This document shows positions 55,189 to 64,000 of a DNA stretch of 64,000 nt, piece by piece (the stretch's first letter is position 1; every line of letters begins with the position of its first letter). A model generated the notes under the pieces. That model saw only the letters and a list, made by a program, of their open reading frames with translations, was not told the DNA's origin and searched no databases. Source of the DNA: Lingula anatina (Eukaryota > Brachiopoda > Lingulata > Lingulida > Lingulidae); assembly GCF_001039355.2 (NCBI RefSeq), contig NW_019774180.1, positions 85,382-149,381 on the forward strand, read 5' to 3'. Position numbers and translations under genes: made by a program.

Positions 55189-55617
55189 AATCCCGTTTCA
55201 GGCCATTTTCGTTTTTCCGCACTAAGCTAAATACGACACACGGACAGATAATCTCAATGATCAAAATTAAGACTATTCAATGTACTTATATTTTATGAAC
55301 ATAGTAAAAATATCTTTATCAACAAACAAATGAATTTTAATTTTATAGTTTTGTTAATGTTAAAATTGAGTAAAATGTCTTATTTATGGATAAAATCATA
55401 AATAACAAAAATACTTTAGAGACTACCAAAGCTAGGTTGAAACGAGGCTAAAATCCAACTCGAATGGCGACGAAAATTGCCGAATCGAAATAACACGAAC
55501 AGGTTGGAACACAAATTTCTCAAAATTATTGAGTTGGATTTTTTACCTAATGCTTAAGAAAGGAGTAGGATTGCTTACGTTTTCAGTGAAGTAAAATATA
55601 TAGGAAATGCGACGAAA
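55189..55617. promoter_or_regulatory. Bidirectional promoter region, PATL1 / DEAF1-like
   Basis: The two start codons face away from each other with only 429 bp between them, so both 5' UTRs and a shared promoter must lie here unless upstream untranslated exons exist. CpG dinucleotides are more frequent than in the surrounding AT-rich DNA, for example near 55,200-55,260 and 55,440-55,500. No TATA box is convincing in either direction. Confidence 0.6.
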
Positions 55618-56648
55618 ATGGAATCGAATAATGGGCAAGAAGTTTCCGTGATGGGTGAAGTCGACATTTCCGAGGAGCTCCCGAATGGTGACGATTCGGC
55701 ATTCGACGAAGGAGATGAGCAGACGAATTCATCAGAGTCTAGAAATAATGTCCACGTTACGGCGATAGGCCACACAGGACCAGATGGCACCGTCTATGTG
55801 GCCACACCCATGCATGGCTTACTTACAGCAGAACAACTTCATGAAGCTGGCATAAAAACAACTCACATTGTAATACACGACGAAGGACAGAATCAATTGA
55901 CTGCTGTCCCAGATGGACTAAAAACTCCAACTACCCCCCTTCCCCCGCCCACCCCTGCCACCCCCCACAGCAAAGCAAAGGGGTTTAGGTATCAGTGGGA
56001 CGATACCGTCACTTTCCAGGTTTTACCCGTAAGATGTAAATCCACCAATGGTGAACTTCATAAAGCGAAGTTTGGGTCAGGTATGTTTTAATGATCAAGT
56101 TAAATAATAATAGTAATAACAACAACAATAATAATAACAACAACAGCAAACGTGATATTTTAGTTAAAAGAAACAGGGCGCTAGAAAAGATAACATTTTG
56201 CAACTTAAATTTGCTTTTGCGTATTCACTTCTCTTTGTACATTTAATTCTTTTGACATTACATCTAGATCAAGCAACTAGCTCTGTCACAGTTATTAAGA
56301 TCTTGCCTTTTCATTTTATGAAATGTGTGCAGTACTGTAAAATAGTGTCACATATAGTATTGTTTTTAGGCATTTTGTACAAATGTGATACTTTTTTTCT
56401 TTTCTTTTTTTATTCATTGATTTTTTAAATTATTATTTTTAGGTGGAAGAGGAAGGTGCATTAAGTACATAGATAACTGGTATACACCAAATGAATTTGA
56501 AGCCCTTTGTGGTCGTGCTAGCAGCAAAGACTGGAAACGAAGTATTCGCTATGGTGGAAGACCTTTACAGTGTTTGATTGAAGACAATGTTCTCCAACCT
56601 CATGCTACTTCTTGCACCTGTGCAGCTTGTTGTGATGATGAATCAGTG
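55618..56648 (+). CDS. DEAF1: DEAF1-like SAND domain exons
   Basis: Exon 1 ends inside SAND at [20 protein letters not shown]; exon 2 continues [20 protein letters not shown], then [20 protein letters not shown] and the C-x-C-x2-CC cluster (residues 212-218) that binds zinc next to SAND in this family. The KDWK motif is the DNA-contacting signature. The intron 56081-56442 carries an AAT/AAC-rich simple repeat near 56100-56150. Confidence 0.9.
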
Positions 56649-59053
56649 GTAGGTTCTAGCAGCAGAAATCAAATCTGTAGTCAAAGAAAATAATTAAAGG
56701 AATGAATCATATCCCCTGTATGGGTGTTACATATATATTTATACATATATGTCAGATCTATAACAGATACACATATTATGCATGCTTCCATATTTCAAGT
56801 GTGTAATTAGTGCAGTTTTGTAAAATTGAAAAAAAAGGGTTTGTTTTCAAATGTTGGTTCAAATATATTTGTACTCTTCACTTAAAAATGAGTAGATAAC
56901 ATATTGTCCCTTAATGTGTCAACCGTATGAGGCCACCTCAATATATCAGTTGTTATTTGTTTAGACTGGACCAGTACGTTTATTTGTCCCATACAAAAGG
57001 CGGAGAAGAGACATTGATACCACTCCTCCTGGACAATCAGCACAGAAAAGACAGAGGTTGAACTCTTCTAAATCCAGTGTGTCCTCTGTCATGTCTCCTT
57101 TGGCAAAAGAAGGTGAAATAAAGTCAAGTTAGAACAATAATAGTAATCAGTGTTTGAATTAATTAAAGGAGTCCTTAGAAATATAAAGTTGTTCAAGACA
57201 AATAATTCAAGATGGGCAAATGCATTTTATTTATTTATTTTTGATAAAGCTAAGGAAATGAAAAAATCTTGAGAAAATTTTATAAAATTGGTCATGCTGT
57301 ATCAGACCATATTTCATGATCACAGATTGACTGCAACTGTATCTGTTGATGTGATAGTGATTTTTCTAACATTAGCAATAACTGGTAATTAACTAAAAAC
57401 ATCAAAAGAAAGTTGTCAAGTAGCTATCTTAACCGCATTTCAGGTAATACAGTTAACATTACGGGAACCAATAGTAGCACTCCACGCTCCATAGCAGTTG
57501 TCAGCACAAATGAGCAAGGAGAGACTGTCCATCTTGTCCCAGTAGCAACAGATGCCAGTGGAAATATGGTTGTGGGAGGGGTGAATGGTAAGCTTCTTTG
57601 AATAAATGTCCTCTAGTGAACAGGTTGATTTAAAGGAATTATTTTCATTTTACATTGGCTAGATCACATGGATGATGGTTTTAAGTCTATAAATGAGAAA
57701 TTGGCGAAAATTGTTAGATGTTTTAAGCTCTTTAAGTCAAGAAAATAAGATAAAACTCATTAAAAAAATAATACAAAAAAAATCAATAAATAAACTTAAA
57801 CATTGGTTTAAGTTTCATCATTTTTACCAGAAGCAACTGCAGCAGTGGTAGTATCTCCCCAGACAGGTAGATCTGGTAGCAGTCCAGCTGGTATTGATGT
57901 CCAAGAACAGAAACAGTGGTGGCAGCTTGAGGAGGTGATATGTTTAGTCTTTTTCTCTCCATTGTCAACAAGACAGTATTTTATGAGAGAATGTTTAGTT
58001 GAGAAAAGCTGATAAAGGATGAAATTTACAAAGTAGGCTTGTGAAACGGATGTTTTGTCAGCATGCTTTCTTTTCATTCCAACTTGAAGGTCTTTCATGC
58101 TAAATTACAAAACACTATACATGTGATGGGGAAACAAATAATGATATCAGTTCAAACAAGGGAGCGGTCAAATTGATGGCATGTTTGGCATTTTCTGCTG
58201 AAAAAAAACTAGTTTTCTAGTGGGCCTGTCTCCATAATTTGTGCTCTAAACTTGCTAGCATTGCCTGTGTCCTGTAATTTAAAGTTACAACTATAGATAT
58301 GTACGCTCAAAATGTAGTTGGTAAATTAATGCTGTCCTCAGCCCAAATACAGTAGTGCTATGCACACATAATTATGTGATGCTGTCCTTCTTCAGATGGC
58401 CAGTAACATGTTACAGCAGGCACAGCAGTTAAAGATGATGGTCGACCAAGCCAAGCAACAGTCTATTGCTTCCAGAGAGGCAGCTTTACAGCAGCTAAGG
58501 CAGCAGTTGGAAAAAGAAAAAATTGAGGTAAAATAACATAGTAATAGATATTTCTAGTTCTTTTTTAATGTTGATAGATGTAAAAAAATTGTGAAATGGC
58601 ACAACACTTACAGAGAACGGTTTTATTATGTAGAGCACGTTAAAACATTCCATCGCACAAAGCAAAACCTCTGATGTGCTATACGTTAGATATCTAGAAA
58701 AAATAGTATTTGTCTACATCTTGATGATGTAGACAAATTCAATTATTTTCCATATCATTTTGTTTGACTTCCCCCTTCTCCTTCCATAGGCAGTAAATGC
58801 TGCTAAAATTGAAGCCCAGATGCATTTATCAAGGGCTGTGATTGAGGAACGGACACAGAAAGACATCGCAGTGCAGCAAGCCCTGGCCCAGGCCCGTGCA
58901 GGGATACAAGAAAAAAACAATGAGATTGTGACTGTTGTCAGTAATTCAGACAAAAATGTATCCTACCATGTGGCATGGGCTCAAAGTCAAGGCAGCAGAC
59001 AGATGACCATTGTCGATAACAACGAGGATGAATCTGATAAAGAGAGGGAGTGA
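55618..59053 (+). CDS. DEAF1: DEAF1-like SAND-domain transcription factor, no MYND finger
   Basis: Nuclear DNA-binding regulator. Exons 55618-56080, 56443-56648, 56965-57112, 57444-57587, 57831-57934, 58396-58527 and 58790-59053 sum to 1461 nt in frame: 486 aa. An acidic N-terminus and a TVYVATPM-type segment lead to the SAND domain (about residues 133-212) with KDWK at 183-186, then a Cys-rich CTCAACCDD and [14 protein letters not shown] (likely nuclear localisation), then a Gln/Glu-rich coiled coil (about 349-440) starting [19 protein letters not shown]. The [27 protein letters not shown] and CTCAACCDD blocks point to DEAF1, not to GMEB. Human DEAF1 ends with a MYND zinc finger; here the last exon encodes no Cys at all and ends [13 protein letters not shown] at 55618 is the first in frame after stops upstream. 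Confidence 0.9.
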
Positions 59054-59650
59054 AGTGTGCAGCTGATTATTTAGTAGTAACTGGAGCTTTACTGAAAAAA
59101 TTCAGTAGTATGTTTGAGGGTCTGTTGTTTTGAATAACTGCACTGCATTCATTCTGTGGTTTGCAAACATTTTCAATGTAGATAATGTTTATTTGCTCTG
59201 TCCATAAAATGCATTTTTGAACAACATGATGGATTCTTGTTTTTTTGAAGAGTTAAAAAAGTAATGGATATATTCTTCATGGTCTTCATAATGGAGAAAG
59301 AAAATTTTATGTTGTTTTTTATGGTGCACTTGATCTTTTAACAAACCTGAGAAGATGGTCATTTGCAGAATTTACTTGCTAATTATTTTCTTTATTTGAA
59401 TATACTTTATTGTTTTGTAATTCTTAACCTGGATAAAAGAAAAGAATGTTAGCTTAAACATAGATTTGACTGGGTCCATTTTATATCCTGGTATCAAAAG
59501 AACAAACCATTGTATTGTTGGTTTGCTCTAAGAGCCTGTTGTTAGGCATCTCCAAAGAGTTTAAAATTATAAATGTACAAATTCTTATTTTGTGTATTGT
59601 TGTATTGGCATTATTGAAAACTGTAGATCTAGTAATAAACCTCATTCAAG
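59054..59650 (+). terminator. DEAF1: DEAF1-like 3' UTR with poly(A) signal
   Basis: AT-rich UTR after TGA at 59051-59053. AATAAA at 59634-59639 is the best cleavage signal and would give a UTR of about 600 nt. Confidence 0.6.
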
Positions 59651-60228
59651 GAAGGGATTTTGTGTTTTTAAGTGCACTTTGACTTTTATGTATTAATGAT
59701 TTCTTCTTTATTTTTTGGAATTGCTACATTTTTAGCATTTTAAAAGAGGAGTTAATAATTACTTTATACAATGATGAAACTTTTAAGTCATGAAATTGTC
59801 GAGTATTAATAGACTGGCCTTCTGTGCCATGTCGCCTACGTTCCCCATCTCCACATTAGAACTTTCACCAAAAATGCGTCAGTTGAGTTGTAAACAAGTT
59901 ATTGCTTCAGTGTATTCGCTCAACCAACACAATGTTTTGATTGTTAAAAACGAAGACCACGTATACCGCTTAAGCAAGTAAATGAATCCTCAATGTCGGC
60001 TAATATCTTCTAATAATAAGTCCTAAATTGACTCTATCATATAGAAACAAATTATGAATGTAATTATGTGTGTGATTTAACTGCTTATACAGCAATAAAC
60101 GGTAGTTTATTAATCTCGTTCCAGGCAATAAAGTTCAATATTCTTATTTTTGTAATGCCCACATGGCCGGTCAGTTGCTGCTGTTTGTTGTTACGGTAGA
60201 ATAAATCATCAATATCCTTCCAGGAGAC

Positions 60229-61412
60229 ATGGAGCTTGGTCATGGAAGGTTGCGTCGAAACGGAATCAATGTACTCACGAGCGGTAAGTACTACATGTTC
60301 GTTATACTTGTCTAAACGCAACATGAACTGATATTGTTTTTTTGAGTGGAGTGCTCACAGACTTGCGACTGTACTTATTTAGATATATGTAAGATGCACG
60401 TAGTGTAACTCTGCGGACTCTGTGTAACTTACAATAAGTTGCACAGAATTCTAGACGTTAGAAAAACACCCCGGTAGTTGCACTGCAAGGTCTGTCATAC
60501 ACACAGTGTCAGTTAAAGAAGGACAGTTATTCAAGAATTGCTATATGTAATGTAATATCAGTTGAAATTTAATAAATAAATTAATTAATTGTAATTAAAA
60601 AAAAAAAACAGTTGATTCCAGGAGAAATCTATCTGTAGTATAGAGTGATAGCATAGAAGTTCATTTTATTGAAAATATAGTCATCTTTCAAATTAAATAG
60701 AAATCACTGAAATGTGCTAGGTACCTATAGCCTGTGTAAAATTAAAAATCAATAGTAAATTATTCACATCGTGTAGCTTTGGGACTGATGAAAGGTATAG
60801 TTCTTATAGCATTTTTGAAGGCTTATATTTTTATTTTGTATTTTCACTATTGGGATGGACCAGTTTAATTAATATATTGACAAATCGTAATGAATTTCCT
60901 AGTTGGTGTAAAATTTTAAGTTTTTTTTTTTTTTTTTGTGCTAAGTTGCATGTAGTTACCATGAAATACACGAACACACATACACATACATGTGCAATAA
61001 CTGATGCACTAACGGTGACTTCATTTAACTTGTAATACAGTGTAAGGACCCATTCCTATAGACGTTCAACATAGATCATTCCAACTCTCGCTGAGTGCAA
61101 TCAGCTTAATTGAAGAACATTTCCAACATACTGGTATAATCACCAGCTTTTCTATATTACATACAATACCAGGAAGCTTGTGATTCAGTTTATCTGATCA
61201 CACTCAGCAACAGTCGCTGCAGAGTTGGATCAATCATAGAAGTATATAAAGAAAGTACATAGACTTATGGTGTCTAGTAAATCGGTCAATTACATATGTT
61301 TTATCATATTTTAGGAGCAAACTTTAAATGTCCTTTCATCAATAATTATCCTATACTATTTTTAGTATAGTTTATTACTCATTTGGTTCATTCGACAAGA
61401 TAATTATAGGAA

Positions 61413-61502
<90 letters not shown>

Positions 61503-62520
61503 CAGCATGTATATCTAATTAAGATGCTCTCTGTGATGCAAGTGCACACATAAATATATATTCAGAATTTTCAGAATCTAAATGAATGGAAAAAGGTTCT
61601 AGCCTAACACCTTTTAGTGTTTTGATGCCCTTCATGTGCAAGAGTACTGTTTAACTCTTATGTTAGTTTAGGAATGAATGAGGATTTGTTTGCATTTTGT
61701 GTGAGCGTGTCTTCCTTCATATTTGCAAACAGCTTACCTCTGTAACTTCTAACTTCAGATTACAGTGTAAATAATTTTATTGATTGAACAACCACAAAAG
61801 TAAGAGCTATGCGCAGTTACAATGAAATTTAGCTTAAGACACTATTACAAGAATGTATGGGGTGTGTTATGGATGCCAGGCTTATGGTCTATTAGTCTGC
61901 TCTGTGAGAGTTTTTGTCAAATTTTTTCTATACTAATGGAACACATTACCTGTAAACCAGGTGAGTTGAACAAAGAACTTAAGTGAAGATTTGTTAAAAA
62001 GATTGAGAAAGTAATTTCCTGTGGAAAGCATAAAGCTATTTCTACGAACAACTGCTTCATGTACTGCAGGAGGGGAAGAGAAAAGAATCATGATTTCTAA
62101 AGTGGAATTTTGCCCATTTTGTGATAATCATCTGGAAAAATGCCATTCGAAAAAAAAGGCAGTAATACAGTTGATATGAATCATGTAGTAAAAAGCAGGC
62201 TATTAAAGGTCTGGTGGTAAAGAATAAAAAATCTTGATCTATTGAGACTGCTCAAAACATGTGACTATATTTGAGAGAGTTTTTTATTACCCAGGTAATT
62301 TAAAACAGCAGTGATCACTCCCATTGCTGGTTTACCACTCCCCACTTAGAATGTACCCTGAACCATAACCAAGAGGTCAGCAAATTTGTGTTTGAATAGA
62401 ATCAGTCACCCTTTTCCATCCTAGTTTCAAAGGAAGCATCTAGCAGTTCTAGTGCTTGTGTTGTTAAACATCGTTCACTGGATTATCGTTCATTGGATCA
62501 AGGTTATGTGATGTCTCTTG
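60229..62520 (+). CDS. Unrecognised gene, first two coding exons (partial)
   Basis: ATG at 60229 opens MELGHGRLRRNGINVLTS and the exon ends at 60283 in phase 1 before GTAAGTAC. An exon 62425-62520, after CATCCTAG and before GTAAGT, is open in the matching frame and encodes KEASSSSACVVKHRSLDYRS and LDQGYVMSL, also ending in phase 1. The region around 60100-60500 is richer in CpG than its surroundings, which fits a promoter or first exon. A short upstream open frame starts at an ATG near 60164. I recognise no family from these 50 residues; the gene would continue beyond the right edge. The long intron contains an MITE and an AC microsatellite. Confidence 0.45.
61046..61277. mobile_element. MITE family 1, copy 3
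   Basis: GGACCCATTCCTATAGACG at the left, TAA on both sides (61043-61045, 61278-61280), the last few bases of the right end deleted. Same CTGAGTGCAATCAGCTTAAT inner arm as the other copies. Confidence 0.7.
61414..61500. repeat. AC microsatellite
   Basis: Uninterrupted CA/AC repeat of about 43 units. Confidence 0.95.
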
Positions 62521-64000
62521 GTAAGTTTTATTTTGCTGTTTAATGATGCTTTTTGATAGATTAAGAACTGGCAAATATATTTATACCAAATGTGGAACTA
62601 GATCATTTTTTCAAAAAGACCAGAAGACCAGCAGGGACTGATAGTTACTTTCACTGTACTAGTTGAGATTTGGCTAGTGCTAGCATTATGTATACTTTTC
62701 TCTTTTAATGGACAAAGTAATTTTATCTATTACTATTGGATATGATGATTCTTTATCTTCTCTTATATTTTTTAGAATTTTTTCAAGTTTTTTTGGATGT
62801 TTGCTTTCAAGGTGCAATGTTAGATATATGCCCAACGCACTGCAAGAGTGTTACACATTCCCACGACTAGTTGTGGTTATAAGTTACAGTTCTAAAATAT
62901 TTGGGAAATAATGCAAGTTCCCTTGGAAAGATATGCATTCCTTCAGGGGAAAGTGGGCAAACTTGCCCTCTGTTTGTCACTTAAACAATAAGCTGATATT
63001 CCTTTGAGACATTTTCAATATGTTTCACATAACACAAATATGTGGAGTGAGTCATTTAATTTTAATAGCAGAGCTAGATCTAGTTTAAGATGATTGTGGA
63101 ATTTTAGAAAGATAAATTGATATCATCCTATGTCATAAGAGCAGGAAGTATATGTCCTGACCTTATCAGGTATACCATAAACTGATACAAAAGGATGATT
63201 ACTTCGTCTTTCAAATTTACTGAATTTCATAAATAACACATTGTATGTACTGCTATGTAATTTTCAAGAAATAAGAGTATGTGATGATTTATATTGGATG
63301 TCACGTACACACACAAGTAGCTTCCTTTTGCTTTAACTATCTTTAGGTATTTATGAATGTTTATTGAAGATGAAATACCTGCAGAACCACATATATAATT
63401 GTAATACACTAGGTAATCCCAATCCTTATGTATTCTATCCAAAAGCTGAACAGTGTATGCATACCGTCTTTAATGTAGAAGAATAGGGAAAATGTAACCT
63501 TTGTCTATCAGAACAACATCTTGCTATATTTTCTATAAACGAATATTCTAGGTCCCAGGTATGTCAACTGTGCACAGTGATATTGATGTATACACACTAG
63601 ATGAATTCCTTTTTTGTGGGCTGTAATTTTGAGCCTTTGTCGAGAAAAAATATATTTGTGTGACCTGCATTAGGAGTCCATTTACATCACAGGTAGAACC
63701 TTCTAGAGGCTGATATAAAGCTTAAGTGGAATGAAAAATATTAGTGGGAGCCCGTATTTCAGTATAGGTTTACTTGTGCCAGCCTATGGTGTGAATTATG
63801 AAGATGGATTCATGGGGGTTTGAAAAATTGTTGGTCAGGAGATACCTTGATGTTTTTTATTTACTAGTAATTACCAAGTGACTACCCTCAATCTTGTGTT
63901 TTGTTTGAGGGAACCTTGGGGGTAAATATTCAGATATTTTCCCCAAACCCAGGTGTCATTAAGTTTACTAATTTTGAAAAGGTGCTTCATTAGGAGATTT
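62521..64000. other. AT-rich sequence, no supported exon
   Basis: Probably intron of the unrecognised gene starting at 60229. A short open stretch after an acceptor near 62773 could be an exon but is too short and biased to support. Confidence 0.4.

Noticed and set aside
55618-59053. Assignment to GMEB1/2 because of SAND plus coiled coil without MYND
   Set aside because: The SAND sequence and the CTCAACCDD / [10 protein letters not shown] block are characteristic of DEAF1, not GMEB.
62773-62812. Candidate third exon of the unrecognised gene
   Set aside because: Acceptor-like TTTTTTAG and a weak GTGCAA donor enclose a short Phe-rich stretch; frame fits, but the composition is that of T-rich intron.
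1-64000. Transfer RNA, rRNA, CRISPR or viral genes
   Set aside because: No cloverleaf-type sequence, rRNA block, spaced repeat array or viral gene was recognised on either strand.

Overview
The window is AT-rich, intron-rich nuclear DNA of an invertebrate animal. Exons are short, with GT-AG splice sites and UTRs. Microsatellites are frequent and many short inverted-repeat transposons sit in the introns. An element with roughly 157-bp tandem core repeats plus a GCCGAT microsatellite recalls the 'pearl' elements of bivalves, so a mollusc or related lophotrochozoan is my best guess; this is inference.

Three genes can be reconstructed with continuous reading frames. (1) Intersectin (+ strand, 450-37480; 45 coding exon positions, 1795 aa) has two EH domains, a long coiled coil, five SH3 domains, DH, PH and C2. 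A short isoform can end after the fifth SH3 through an alternative last exon at 25065. (2) A PAT1/PATL1 decapping factor (- strand, 55188 to 42151; 20 coding exons, 899 aa) converges tail-to-tail with intersectin across 4.7 kb. (3) A DEAF1-like SAND-domain transcription factor (+ strand, 55618-59053; 7 exons, 486 aa) is head-to-head with PATL1; their start codons are 429 bp apart, probably around a shared promoter. A further + strand gene seems to start at 60229 and leave the window. It is not recognised.

The most interesting biology is at the 3' end of intersectin. Three diverged, phase-compatible versions of the exon encoding the first C2 strand and calcium loop 1 lie in tandem (33646, 34440, 35886). 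Only the middle version supplies the loop-1 aspartate of a canonical calcium-binding C2 domain; all the other expected Asp ligands lie in the shared downstream exons. Exon choice could therefore switch calcium binding of the intersectin C2 domain on or off.

The assembly is imperfect. Six isolated single N bases and one 217-N gap sit at or beside near-identical direct duplications (5.2-10.5, 10.5-13.8, 17.2-18.9, 20.6-23.4, 40.1-41.4 and 47.8-53.3 kb). These look like two haplotypes or overlapping contig ends placed in series. They duplicate intersectin EH2, coiled-coil and SH3C exons and PATL1 exons 4-7. In several cases one copy carries a transposon that the other lacks, which gives clean empty-site evidence for a hAT element, a palindromic-ended pearl-like element and an MITE.
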